Both the position numbers and the translations under genes were made by a program. Below, in pieces: positions 20,603 to 33,449 of a DNA stretch of 64,000 bases; the first letter of the stretch is position 1; the number at the start of each line of letters is the position of its first letter. This stretch comes from Prosapia bicincta (taxonomy: Eukaryota; Arthropoda; Insecta; Hemiptera; Cercopidae), in assembly GCA_036971475.1 (NCBI GenBank), contig JBAIZL010000002.1, forward strand, positions 327,883,645 to 327,947,644, read 5' to 3'. The notes beneath the pieces were generated by a model that had not been told where the DNA came from, did not search any database, and saw nothing but the letters and a program-made list of their open reading frames with translations.

Positions 20603-22408
20603 CTGTGCGGGTCCAACCTCCGTGTGTTTGCTAGGAATTCGAGGAATGCGTAAACACAGGCTAAGTGAGGGTAAAGCTACTACCCATAAAAAAAACATCT
20701 ATTCAAATACTGATAACATGTACTTACGTATTACAGTGGCCTAGCAAGTATGCTGTCTGCGTCACTAATGCTGGAATCGCTGTCACTAGTAGTATCGTCT
20801 GTACTGCTGTCGTCTTGAGCATTAATTTTAATTATTAGTTCGTCTATTACATCTGATACTATGCCATCAGTTTCCCAGTAATATTTCTCAAGGTCTTCGA
20901 CTTTGTTGCAATATCCGATCCAGTCATTTTCTGTCACTTCTTCTATTCCCAGTTCGGTTAATTCCTGTAACCTTATTAAACTTAAGTTGCCGTCAGGGTT
21001 GTGTTCTCTCACAAAGTTCTTTATTTTAGCCCAAGCTAGTTCGATAGGGTTTAGGTCACACATGTAAGGTGGAGTTCTAACGACAGTATGGCCTAAACTA
21101 CAGAGAAACTGGTCTATTTTAAAAACTTTTTCTTTCGGTCGGTGAATGTTAATTAAAGGAATGAGCTCTTCTTTTTTCATTGTTTCGTTACAGTTAATAC
21201 CACGTTTCCTAAAAAAATTAATCATTTCCATTTTTACTGAATATTTGGTTGGAAACTTTTCTGCTAGAGCAGAATGATATGGTGCATTGTCCATTATAAT
21301 TACAGAGGTGGGTGGAGTGTTTGGCAAAAGCATCTCTTTGAGCCACTTCTCAAAATTATTTTGGTTCATTTGACCGTGATAGTCACCGGAAGTGGTTCCT
21401 GCCTTATAAAGAAGCTTGGCTCTTTTCACAAATCCATTTTTGCCACCAGCATGTAGAAGTATCAGGCGGCATCCTGCTCTATAGTTTTCTGATACACCGA
21501 AAACATCATCTGACTGCCAACATTTTTTAACAGTTATATTACTGTCTACCCATGTCTCGTCCACGTAAAAAATATCCCTTCCAGATTGACGTAAGGCTTT
21601 TATTTGCACTAAATATCTGTGTCGCCATTCCCGAATTTCCGATTTTTCTATAAGAATTTTTCTCCTACTACTACACTTTCTCCATTTGAAACCCATTCCC
21701 CTTATAATTCTTTTCAAAGATTTCTTTCCCCATGGAAAGTGAATTCTTTTTTTCACTATGGGTAGCAGTTTTCGTGCTGTCGGTACAACCTTTTCACTTT
21801 TATAAAAGTCTTGAATTATATTTCTAATGACACACTTATCGAAGTCATCAACAGAAACTTTTCTGTCATTGAACCTGGTTTTTCTTTTTTTACCAGGCGA
21901 GGAGAGCTTACTGCTTGAACCTTGTTCTTTCAAGTGCCTAGCCTCTTTACGGACTTTCAGAATAAAATTATCTGACTTTCCACAATAATCTGCTGCTCTT
22001 TTTGTGGCCTGTTTTAATGGGAAACGCAATGAATTAGTTTTTGCTTCTTCGTCATATTTTTCAATTATTTTACTAATTAATGATCGAGCTTCACTATGTA
22101 CAACAAAACTTCTTTTACGGCTACTTCCACTTGACGAACTTTGAGACATGACTAACTATAATCAACACTAAATTAAAAAATTAAAACATCAACACTAATT
22201 AAAAATTAAAATTAGTGTTGTATAATTATCAACACTAAACAAAAACACTAGGCTAGACGATAGAAGAAACACGCACAATTCTATTAAAACACACACTTCC
22301 ACTAGCTTAACTGGCCGAATGTTATTTGAAAAGGAATACACGCACATAACAGTTACAAGGCCGTAGCCCCTCTTCCCCCGCAAACACACGGAGCTTGGAC
22401 CCACACAG
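20603..22408. mobile_element. Complete Tc1/mariner-superfamily transposon of DD82E type
   Basis: Terminal inverted repeats of 29 bp (20603-20631 and 22380-22408) match at 27 of 29 positions: CTGTGCGGGTCCAACCTCCG versus CTGTGTGGGTCCAAGCTCCG. TA dinucleotides flank both ends (20601-20602, 22409-22410). Removing the element restores ...ATGAAGTTAA-TA-TATTACTAAG, which is the uninterrupted PLE terminal cassette seen elsewhere in the window. The 1806-bp element holds a single intact transposase gene on the minus strand. Near-identical TIRs and an open gene indicate recent transposition. Confidence 0.92.
20731..22149 (-). CDS. DD82E transposase (IS630-Tc1-mariner superfamily)
   Basis: A 472-residue intact transposase that would cut and paste its own element. 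The N-terminal about 165 residues are basic with helix-turn-helix-like segments (RKLLPIVKKRIHFPWGKKSL). Catalytic residues are in FYVDETWVD (Asp197), SVIIMDNAPYH (Asp287) and YMCDLNPIELAWAKIK (Glu370). Counting gives exactly 82 residues between Asp287 and Glu370, against 34-39 in classical Tc1/mariner enzymes. The extra segment contains a KRGI-x11-L-I-x-L-I motif resembling a small inserted helical domain. The tail is Ser/Asp-rich. The start at 22149 is the only Met before the conserved domain and is followed by a Ser-rich leader. The gene fits between the TIRs with about 230 bp upstream and 100 bp downstream. A DD82E group has been described in animals. Assigning this copy to it rests on the spacing alone. 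Confidence 0.9.
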   Translation of the reverse strand: MSQSSSSGSSRKRSFVVHSEARSLISKIIEKYDEEAKTNSLRFPLKQATKRAADYCGKSDNFILKVRKEARHLKEQGSSSKLSSPGKKRKTRFNDRKVSVDDFDKCVIRNIIQDFYKSEKVVPTARKLLPIVKKRIHFPWGKKSLKRIIRGMGFKWRKCSSRRKILIEKSEIREWRHRYLVQIKALRQSGRDIFYVDETWVDSNITVKKCWQSDDVFGVSENYRAGCRLILLHAGGKNGFVKRAKLLYKAGTTSGDYHGQMNQNNFEKWLKEMLLPNTPPTSVIIMDNAPYHSALAEKFPTKYSVKMEMINFFRKRGINCNETMKKEELIPLINIHRPKEKVFKIDQFLCSLGHTVVRTPPYMCDLNPIELAWAKIKNFVREHNPDGNLSLIRLQELTELGIEEVTENDWIGYCNKVEDLEKYYWETDGIVSDVIDELIIKINAQDDSSTDDTTSDSDSSISDADSILARPL

Positions 22409-22508
22409 TATATTACTAAGTAAGTAATTTAATCCACCATTAAGTGCAATAATTTTACCTTGAGTGATGAGGCACCTTTCGGTCAATTGACCATTGTCGA
22501 ATCACTGA
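22409..22508 (-). repeat. PLE 3' terminal cassette interrupted by the DD82E transposon; hammerhead-like motif at 22463-22506
   Basis: This is the right part of the cassette whose left part is at 20546-20600. Minus-strand order AGTGAT, TCGACAAT, GGTCAATTGACC, GAAA, GGTGCC, TC, ATCACT gives the same divergent hammerhead fold as at 17.0 and 25.2 kb. Confidence 0.55.
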
Positions 22509-23578
22509 TGTTTTTCTGTTGTAGATGTTCGGTCTGTGAAGTTGGTGTTTGTTGACGTTACACGCACTTTTTCTTGATCTGTGTGTATGATATTTCTATA
22601 TAGTATGTCTTCTGTATATGTTGTTTGTAAATTCATCAAATTGTTGTGTAAGTTTTTATAAATGTGGTATTTTTCTAGTGAGTTTAGTTCTATTGGGTTG
22701 TTATTTATTTCAAGTATGGTTAGGTTATTTTTGTAATTTGTTATTTCGTGTTTATGGGATATTAGGTGTGCTGCAACATTTGATACTTTAGAATTTTTGT
22801 TTTTGAATGCTCTATAATGTTCTTCAAATCTTATTTTAAATGTTCTGGTTGTTTTTCCTATGTAAAAAGCGTTACAGTTGTTGCATGTGATTTTGTAAAT
22901 TCCTGATAGGTTATGTTTTTCTGAATTTGTTTTGTGGTTTGTGTTATTAAGATATTTTATTATTTTGTTGTTTGGTTTGTAAGTTGGAGTGTAGTATTCT
23001 TTGTTGTATATATTTGTTATTTTTTCTATTTTGTTATTGGTGTATTTATATTTTAGGTAGATTTTTTTATTTTCATTATTTTCGTGTTCCGGTTGTAGTG
23101 TTGTGTTGAGGTTAGGTTTTTTTGTGAATTTATTGTATATATTTTTTATAATGTGTTTGTTGTATCCATTTTCTATTGCTATTTTTGTAATGTTATCTAA
23201 TTCTTCATTTAATTTTTGTTTGTTATCCTGTGTGTATTTTATTGCTTTATTTATCATGTTACTGTAAGTGTTAATTTTGTGTGTCCAGGGGTGGTTAGAT
23301 TTGTAGTGTATTGTGGTGTTGTTGGAAGTAGGTTTCCTGTATACTGTAGTTTCTATTTTATTATCATTTATATTTAAAGTAATGTCGAGGAAGTTGATTG
23401 TTCTATTTGTTTCTGTTTCAACGGTGAATTGTATGTTTTCGTTGTATGTATTTAGTTTGTTTAATATTATGACGTGTTCGTTGTGAATGGTAGGTTGGTA
23501 TATTACAAGTATATCGTCTACATACCTTGTCCATAGTGAGATATTGTGTGTGTTTATTATAGGTTTAATTAATAAATT
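22502..23578 (-). pseudogene. PLE RT/GIY-YIG, 5'-truncated arm (minus copy)
   Basis: The PLE part (from IIKPIINTHNISLWTRYVDD) lacks everything upstream of the YVDD motif but keeps the linker and the full GIY-YIG domain (LSGIYKITCNNC, FYIGKTTRTFK). The open frame continues 5' across the palindrome centre into antisense of the other copy, giving a spurious N-terminus (about 36 residues). Without the RT palm motifs A and B the protein cannot be a polymerase. Confidence 0.8.
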
Positions 23579-25157
23579 AAAATACCACACAAGATTATAC
23601 CCATTCAAACCATGCGCACCAGTATTATCAGGGATACCTAAAATCCACAAACACAACACACCATTTAGACCACTAATAAATTTCACAACAGCACCATCTT
23701 ACATAATCGCAAAAATTCTAGACAAAATCCTAAGATCTAAAATACATATCAACAACACATACAATATAAAAAATGGATACGAATTAATTAATAAAATAAA
23801 AACGATAAAAACAAACAGCAACACAAAAATAATAAGTTATGACATAACTAACATGTACCCTAGTATCCCAATAGAAGAAACCATAGAAATAATAAAAAAC
23901 AAACTGATACACAATAACGAAAAAAGAAACATAATAGATAGTATCATTACCCTAACCAAACACATATGTAACCAAAATTACTTCCAATTTAACAATAAAT
24001 ATTATAAACAAACAACAGGACTCCCCATGGGTTCACCCATATCATCTGTCATGTCAGAAATATATTTACAACACTTTGAACAAATAATAATTAAACCTAT
24101 AATAAACACACACAATATCTCACTATGGACAAGGTATGTAGACGATATACTTGTAATATACCAACCTACCATTCACAACGAACACGTCATAATATTAAAC
24201 AAACTAAATACATACAACGAAAACATACAATTCACCGTTGAAACAGAAACAAATAGAACAATCAACTTCCTCGACATTACTTTAAATATAAATGATAATA
24301 AAATAGAAACTACAGTATACAGGAAACCTACTTCCAACAACACCACAATACACTACAAATCTAACCACCCTTGGACACACAAAATTAACACTTACAGTAA
24401 CATGATAAATAAAGCAATAAAATACACACAGGATAACAAACAAAAATTAAATGAAGAATTAGATAACATTACAAAAATAGCAATAGAAAATGGATACAAC
24501 AAACACATTATAAAAAATATATACAATAAATTCACAAAAAAACCTAACCTCAACACAACACTACAACCGGAACACGAAAATAATGAAAATAAAAAAATCT
24601 ACCTAAAATATAAATACACCAATAACAAAATAGAAAAAATAACAAATATATACAACAAAGAATACTACACTCCAACTTACAAACCAAACAACAAAATAAT
24701 AAAATATCTTAATAACACAAACCACAAAACAAATTCAGAAAAACATAACCTATCAGGAATTTACAAAATCACATGCAACAACTGTAACGCTTTTTACATA
24801 GGAAAAACAACCAGAACATTTAAAATAAGAATTGAAGAACATTATAGAGCATTCAAAAACAAAAATTCTAAAGTATCAAATGTTGCAGCACATCTAATAT
24901 CCCATAAACACAAAATAACAAATTTCGAAAATAACCTAACCATACTTGAAATAAATAACAACCCAATAGAACTAAACTCACTAGAAAAATACCACATTTA
25001 TAAAAACTTACACAACAATTTAATGAATTTACAAACAACATATACAGAAGACATACTATATAGAAATATCATACACACAGATCAAGAAAAAGTGCGCGTA
25101 ACGTCAACAAACACCAACTTCACAGACCGAACATCTACAACAGAAAAACATCAGTGA
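23575..25157 (+). pseudogene. PLE RT/GIY-YIG, 5'-truncated arm (plus copy)
   Basis: From KLKYHTRLYPFKPCAPVLSG onward this is collinear with residues about 234-760 of the 17-kb PLE protein. It includes SYDITNMYPS, GLPMGSPISS, YVDD and the GIY-YIG domain, and it ends with TSTTEKHQ-stop at 25157. The frame is open over its whole length, but the N-terminal third is missing and the first about 28 codons read from antisense of the minus arm. It differs from the 17-kb copy at a few residues only. Confidence 0.85.
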
Positions 25158-25196
25158 TTCGACAATGGTCAATTGACCGAAAGGTGCCTCATCACT
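25153..25196 (+). ncRNA. Hammerhead-like motif at PLE 3' end (family D)
   Basis: Overlaps the PLE stop codon. Helix I AGTGAT (25153-25158) pairs with ATCACT (25191-25196). The core is TCGACAAT, helix II GGTCAATTGACC (25167-25178), GAAA 25179-25182, mini-helix GG-TG-CC, then TC. It is the sense-strand counterpart of the motifs at 16967 and 22463. Confidence 0.45.
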
Positions 25197-25418
25197 CAAG
25201 GTAAAATTATTGCACTTAATGGTGGATTAAATTACTTACTTAGTAATATATTAACTTCATATATATATCTATCACTTTCACTTATGTACTTAAACAAGAA
25301 TCTTACTTGGTATTTATGCGAGCGCTTTCAGAGACTAGTAAGTGCCTCCATCTTCTGGCATACTGCACGTATTTTGGACTGCGAGCTGTGTGAAATCTGC
25401 TGTTGACCTTGATGTACC

Positions 25419-25676
<258 letters not shown>

Positions 25677-25679
25677 CAT

Positions 25680-26575
25680 ACTGACTGACTAGTCAAAACG
25701 AAGACAGTTGGGGGAGGGGCAGCCTCCAGATGACTAATGACAGTCGATATACAAAACTGCAGTTAAAAAATAGTGACTCAGCATCCAAATGTTTGTGTTT
25801 TTGTGTTGGTTATTCACTAGTTTTGTAGTGAAAAGGCCAATAGAGTGCCAATCAATTTGTTCAAAACTTAATGTAAATGATCTCGTTAATATGACATATC
25901 AAATAAAGTGATATTTATAGCGGCCTTTCAACCTTGTCAAACCTAGATTATTGTAATATAAATACATCATTTTATAATATCTGTGAAACGGTCTTTTGCT
26001 TCCTCCACCCTTCTCCCTTGCTCTTCGAGGTCGTGCACCAGCTTACGTGTGGCCAGCTATAAATAAAATCATTATTTTGAAAATTGCTGTACATTTTCCG
26101 TCTTAATTTTTTTCATCTGAAAACCGTTCAGAGAGTTCTACTGTACCAAAATGTAATCATACAAATAACAAAAACCAATAACAATACATTCAAACAAAAA
26201 AACCCTTACCAATACACAATTTTATAATCCAAAACCTCCTAAAATGAACGCCCTTATCAAAATATATAAAATCAATAAAACAAACCCGTAAGACTCTCTA
26301 AAAACAACAAACCAAATCAAAAAACCCTCTAATAAATTTTAAAAAAGCACCTTCCTATAAAATATGTCGAGTAACTGCCAATAACCTAAAACATGAACTA
26401 AGACTAGTAAATAAATTCACTATAAAAAACTCGGTAAATTTAACCAACACAATAAAAACAATAATCTAATGTAATGAGTTAGTTTTTTTATAAACAAAAT
26501 ACAATTTTATTCAAGGAAAAAGCAGTTTTTTTTTGAAAAAAGAGACAATTTTTCATTGTAACGTAATATTTTCAG
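25680..26575. other. No gene seen; ends in acceptor of exon B
   Basis: Unassigned AT-rich sequence, putatively intronic. It ends with an A-rich/T-rich tract and the ATTTTCAG acceptor at 26568-26575. Confidence 0.4.
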
Positions 26576-27215
26576 AGTTGGAGCTCCCTGGTATATTCAT
26601 CCTAAAACGAATATTGATAAAGAAAAAGAGAAAGAAGAAGAAAAGAAAAAGAAAGAGGAACAAACAAAAAAAAAAGAAAAACAAAAAAAGGAGGAGAAAA
26701 AAGCTGCTGAAAAAAATAAACAAGAGGAGGAAAAAGCTCAAAAAGAAGAAAAAGAAAAGAAAAGTAAAGGAAAAGAGAAAAAAGAAGAAAAAGAAAAGAA
26801 AGGTAAAGGAAAAGAGAAAAAAGAAGAAAAATGTTATAAATTAAATGTAAATCCAGAGCTAGAAGAGCTTATTAAAATGATAATTTGTATAAATAATATG
26901 AAACAAAAACAAGAAGAAAAGAAGGAAGGTAAAAAGAAGGTTGAAAAAAATGATAAAGATGAAGGTAAAAAACAAGGTAAAAAGAAACATGAAACAAAGA
27001 AAGAAAGTGGAAAAGATAAAAACAGTAAGAGTACATCCGAAGAGAAGAAAAAAACAGATAAAAAGAAGAGTGAAAAAGATTATAAAAATAAAGAGAATAA
27101 GGATGTAAAACATTGTGAAGAAAAAACCAAGGGTTACAAAGTGGAAATGACAACAGAATTAGAAGAGTTATTACAACTGATAGTTTGTGTGAAAAAACTT
27201 AACAAAAGTAGGTAA
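26576..27215 (+). CDS. Putative 3' terminal exon B: Lys/Glu-rich protein (partial gene)
   Basis: Second member of the unrecognised exon family. After a TTTTCAG acceptor, one nucleotide completes a split codon and a 212-codon frame runs to TAA at 27213-27215. It opens VGAPWYIHPKTNIDKEK, matching exon A (GAPWFIPPQTFADKK) in position and phase. The body is almost entirely Lys and Glu, with KGKEKKEEKEK repeats. It carries two copies of the hydrophobic-acidic block that closes exon A: NPELEELIKMIIC at about residue 95 and TTELEELLQLIVCVKKL at the C-terminus. The Cys-x-Cys pairs of exon A are absent. It probably forms charged helices (KEKE motif). Function unknown. Confidence 0.6.
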
Positions 27216-27790
27216 AACACTAAAACCAGATGAGAATAACACCATACATCTATATGAAAACCAAAATGTTTACAGACAAAAAGTGAAAATCATAAATAAG
27301 GAGAAAACATTGTTATCAATTTAGGGATGAATAGAGAAACAAGGGAAACAACAAAAAAGATCAATAGAAAATAAGTTAGGGTCTCAAGAATAGAAGAGTC
27401 TAAAAGAAAATGTAGATTAAAAATATTTGAAAGAAATAGTCAAAAGAAATAAATTGAAATAACTATTAGAACATAGATATTCTCAGCAAATTAAAACTTT
27501 TATTTATCATTTAACATTGTTTTTAAAATTCAACAATGTGTCTACTAAATGTACATTAACATGTTTGCTTATTTATAAACTTTTATTACTTATATACACA
27601 ATTTCCTATGTGTTAAACTAATATGTACAATGCCAGAGTACTATGTCTATGATGTCTCAGTTATCCTTACGCATGACATATGTAAGGTAAGAAACCGCCA
27701 TTTACATATATTATGTATGTAAGAGAAAATATATAAGAAACCTACTATAATACGCGTAGCTTCTGAACAAAACACTACAGTTAGACAAGT
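27216..27790. other. Probable 3' UTR and flank of exon B
   Basis: A-rich sequence after the stop, with AATAAA-type signals (for example near 27450). No gene seen. Confidence 0.35.
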
Positions 27791-27797
27791 AAACGTT

Positions 27798-28010
27798 AAA
27801 ATTTTGGTATTAACTTGGCAAAAAAACGAGTACTTACTGATATTTTTCAGCAGACTAGTTTCATACTAGGTCAGCTCATTGTTCAACGCTGTGAGTCTTG
27901 TCCTTGACACAGCATTGAACAATGTGCTGACCTAGTGTGAAAAGCATCAGCTGCAAAATATCAGTAAGTAGTGGTTTTTTTGCCAAGTTAATACCAAATG
28001 TGTAATTATG
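27798..28010. repeat. Fold-back MITE
   Basis: Inverted arms: TTTGGTATTAACTTGGCAAA...TACTTACTGATATTTT on the left, and AAATATCAGTAAGTAGTGG...TTGCCAAGTTAATACCAAA on the right. Related, more decayed copies lie at 28370-28650, 42480-42570 and 45395-45500. The flank AAAACCTCAAGATGTA-AACAC recurs after several of them. Confidence 0.75.
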
Positions 28011-28369
28011 GAAAAACCTCAAGATGTAAAACACAAAACCTGCAAGTTTCAAGTAAACATGTTAGACAATGTTAAATATATGCTAGAGTAATCCAATAGA
28101 AAGATACTAGCTTTTAAATAAGCTGTGTAAGAAATGAATTTGTCTGGCAGGAATTGGCATAAATCAGATAATGTTAGAGCATAAACTTTTTTTTATCTGA
28201 AAAAAGTTAAAATAATCTTATTTACATAATCATTTACTTAAGACTTCCTTCCCGAAGAAAGGATGCATTTCTTGTTTATTTTGTACTACAAGAAACTAAA
28301 AAAAAGTGTATAACATTCTAATCTTGCAACAGTTGAGTTGAGGTTTTGGATTAAGAAATAATTATCAAT

Positions 28370-28655
28370 TTACTTGGCAAGAAACCTCTACTTACTGTTA
28401 TTTTTTGGCAGGCATGTTTCTCACTTTTTCAGTGCATTGTACAATGTTGCGAACCACAGACAAGACTCCTTAGTCAATTGTGTTGTCATTGAGAATCTGG
28501 ATGTTTTGATGTTCAGTGTTATGTTGTTGTTAAGAGTATAGTTTTATATTATGTATTTGAATAATAGTGCGTAGTGACTTATCATGAACAATGCAATGAA
28601 CAAGTATGGGATGTGTCTGTTGAGAAATATCAGTAAGTAGTGTTTTTTTCCAAAC
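28370..28655. repeat. Fold-back MITE, decayed copy
   Basis: The left arm (TTACTTGGCAAGAAACCTCT, ACTTACTGTTATTTTTTGGC) and right arm (AATATCAGTAAGTAGTG) are those of the 27.8-kb element. The centre is longer and contains unrelated AT-rich sequence. Confidence 0.6.
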
Positions 28656-28879
28656 CAATTGATAAGAGGTGTTACAATTCAAGTTATTTTTAAACAGTTC
28701 CTAAGCTAATTGAGATTAGGACCATATAAGAGTATTGATATTTGAAAATGATCCAGGCTAATATATAACTCATTTACAAGGAAAACTACATACAACTATA
28801 TATTTAATTGAAAAAACTTAAAAATGTTTGCCTCTCTTAAATATAGGCCGGCTCAAGTTGAAGATGGAAACAAATAAAT

Positions 28880-29350
28880 ACTATAGAATGTAACAAACGA
28901 TTATTATTTAATTTTGAAAGGATATTTTATTTTATGCTGCAGCTATTATTTTATTTATTCATTTTTATTCTGGAAATTGATTCCTCTCGCATATTTGTAT
29001 TTCTTAATACATATGTAAAATTCTTGCAATGCTTTACAAAATTCTTAACATAGTGACACTCAGTTTTCTCTAAGAAATAATAAAACATAATTCATTTTCA
29101 TTTTTAAATAACAAATAATTACTATAGAATGTAACAAACAATTATTATTTAATTTTGAAAGGATATTTTATTTTATGCTGCAGTTATTATTTTATTTTTA
29201 TTCTGGAAATTGATTCCTCTCATATATTTGTATTTCTTCATACATATGTAAAATTCTTACAATGCTTTATGAAATTCTTAACATAGTGACACTCAGTTTC
29301 CTCTGAGAAATAATTAAACCTAATTAATCTTCATTTTTAAGTAACAGTTA
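28880..29350. repeat. Tandem duplication, 241-bp period
   Basis: ACTATAGAATGTAACAAAC starts at 28880 and again at 29121. The following about 230 bp are nearly the same (GAAAGGATATTTTATTTTAT, TCTGGAAATTGATTCCTCTC, CATAGTGACACTCAGTTT), with small indels. There is no coding potential. Confidence 0.85.
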
Positions 29351-29376
29351 TAGCATTTTTTCTTATTACGAATCTA

Positions 29377-30821
29377 TTAACCCTAGATTACTTATTTTTA
29401 AATTTTGTCACATGATTACTTATGTATCATCAATTTGACTACTCCAAATTCTCTTTTTTTTATTTGCCAAAATAATGTTTTTTATTAATGTGTTAAACAT
29501 TGTAATATCCAATACTTCTTTAGCGCTTGGAAAAAAATATTATAGTAGCTACAAATCCTACTATTAGAGAGAAAAATAATAATCATGATGACTACGTTCT
29601 AATGGAATAGTGAAAAACAAATATTTAAAAAAGTCTTTTTAAAATAATCTTAAAAATTTTATTTACAAAAGACACAGATATAACAGACGAATGAGTTGTA
29701 AAACAGGTCTTTAATAAAATTAAAGAATTTTTTCAAAAATATGTGAAGAGTTTTACATAATCCTCTGTTTCACTTGGATGCATGCGGTCTTAAGAAGTGA
29801 AACTGCGCATATGACATCGGCTGTTTAGGTACGAAGGTAGTGGGAAGATGTATGCATTTGTCAGATACAGAAATTTTTTTAATGGAGCGTCGTCACTTTG
29901 ACGAAGTATAAGTGATCTAGAATTATTTCTAATTGCATGTTTACATTAATGCATTAGCAACTCCCTCAAGAGCGTTTTAACAAAACAAATTAATTAATTT
30001 TAATTTCTATACAAAACTCTGAATCTTATTTGGCTTTATATCAATGTAACTTTTTCAATACAGTTTCTAACAGAAAATTTTAAATTTGTAAATATACTTT
30101 TCCAAAAATAATCATAACAATAAAATTTGAAAAAAAAGTTATTAAAAGTTTTCAAAAATTATTATTAATTTTGTTTTTAAACGTTCATATAAAAAAAATA
30201 GTTTATATGTAAGATTTCCTTTTCCTTGTACGCTTAATCCTTAAACACGTAAAGAGATATCTCAATAACATTTTCAGCAAATGCATAAAACCTAATATCT
30301 CATATTTAAAAATTTCAACCAACATCTGTTTCTTTCTGAAGTTGATACAATTTAAATATACTGCTGGATAATGTTGGCATAGTATACTGCAATAATCATA
30401 TTCAACCACTTGCTATTTTTCAGCATTTATGGAGTTTTCGGGCATGAATTTTCAGAGCTCATTAGTTACACTCTGTCGCCCAAGTGTGCTGTGATTTTTT
30501 TTTGCATTCTGTAAAAACCTTTATCTGTTAAATTTGTTACACTTTAGTTACAATTGTAAAACTTGCGAATCTAACCCTACGTTAAATCCAGACGAATGCT
30601 TTCTAATTGTATCGTACCTAAAACCCTTTCGAATGGTTTCAGGCTGTAAAAAATATATGAACTTCTAAAACAGAATTTGTTTATTTTTATTCATCCTCGC
30701 ATAAATGTAAAAATTTTAATTTCAATAAAACTTTAAACAAATCAAACATTTAGTTTTACATACTAATCAAGTGCTGGCAGTCAATAGCCATATTTCATAT
30801 ATACACTGTACTAAGGGTTAA
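29377..30821. mobile_element. Possible piggyBac-type nonautonomous element (TTAA-bounded)
   Basis: TTAA at 29377-29380 is followed by CCCTAGATTAC. TTAA at 30818-30821 is preceded by ACTAAGGG, so the minus strand starts CCCTTAGT. The tips resemble those of the element at 2230-3208, but the terminal match is short and the 1.4-kb interior has no recognisable transposase. Confidence 0.35.
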
Positions 30822-31560
30822 ATTGAAAGAATTAAGGTGCTCAGTAAAAACTCCAAGATATCATAACCAAGCTGGATCAGAAAGTTATAGAACTGGATTT
30901 GATTTTTCCGTAATATATCAATTTCATTTAAAAATTAACAAAATTGCCTCAATACCTATCCACAACTTAAATTTGGTCAAATTACCTTACTCATATTCAA
31001 TATTTGCTATAACACGTTTAAGCTGCAAATTATTCAATCTAATCTCTTCATATAATTTACAGAAGAATTATTAGAAATTAGAGATTTTAATTTAAGAACT
31101 ATAGCACATAAAGACTGATGGTATCTGATATAATGGATGAACTTTCTTTACACATATATAGATATTATGAGTAATTTAGATTAGATATTCAGTTACATAT
31201 TTCTCAAATGAAATTGTTTAAAGTGAAGCTGTGAGTTACACTGCTCAGTTTACTATTGGCAGAATAAATCAAAATGTTGACGTGTCTGCAATAGAGTTTG
31301 AAAGGCACTGCTTCTGGAGAATAATGTAAAAGAAACAATCCAAGTGAACTAAAATTACACTAGGAAACTAGCCTTTGTATCTTCTTGGTACGAAAACACA
31401 TTGGTTTAATTAAAAGAATTAAAAGATTATTCAATAACAAAGAAGTTTATCTATTGCATCAAATACCATCAGTCTTTATGTGGAAAAGTTCTTGAATTAA
31501 AATCTAATATCTAATAATTCTTATGTAAATTATACGAAGAGGCCAGATTGAATAATATAT
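30822..31560. other. No gene seen
   Basis: AT-rich sequence. One 83-codon open frame (30823-31074) has no recognisable similarity and is not called. Confidence 0.4.
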
Positions 31561-31563
31561 ATA

Positions 31564-33126
<1,563 letters not shown>

Positions 33127-33129
33127 TAC

Positions 33130-33445
33130 ACACTGATAATTTTTTTAAAGAAAATCAAATCATCTTACACAGTTAATAAGTATGGATGATCTATGCTATT
33201 GTCATGAGTTTGTTTTAAGCAGGCCTCCCTACTCAAGTACTAGTGAAAACCACCCGAGCACTCATACCCACCAAGTATACCTAGAGAGACTGCTTTTGTT
33301 CATATCAATAAATATTGTTAGAGTAAAATTTTTATTATGTAGAGCTTGCATAAGCATTTTGACATTTTTGTTTATAATTATTGCATGATCCATAGTTATC
33401 TTTGTATTAAAAATTGTCATGATTTATATAGAAGTATTTTCGGTA
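33130..33445. other. No gene seen
   Basis: Unassigned spacer between the mariner element and a fold-back repeat. Confidence 0.4.
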
Positions 33446-33449
33446 ATTA

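Larger units (their letters stand above)
22410..25260. mobile_element. Head-to-head PLE dimer (large palindrome)
   Basis: Two truncated copies of the 17-kb PLE meet at about 23570-23580 in opposite orientation. The minus copy holds the last about 350 codons; the plus copy holds about 525. The shared arms are about 1.1 kb each, including the 3' cassettes at 22410-22508 and 25158-25260, and are nearly identical. The junction TTTAATTAATAAATTAAAA is short and AT-rich. Head-to-head, 5'-truncated pairs are a known PLE insertion form. Confidence 0.85.

Noticed and set aside
26533..26844. Lys-only frame overlapping exon B
   Set aside because: Same reason. The frame starting after the acceptor continues 212 codons with motifs shared by the other exons.
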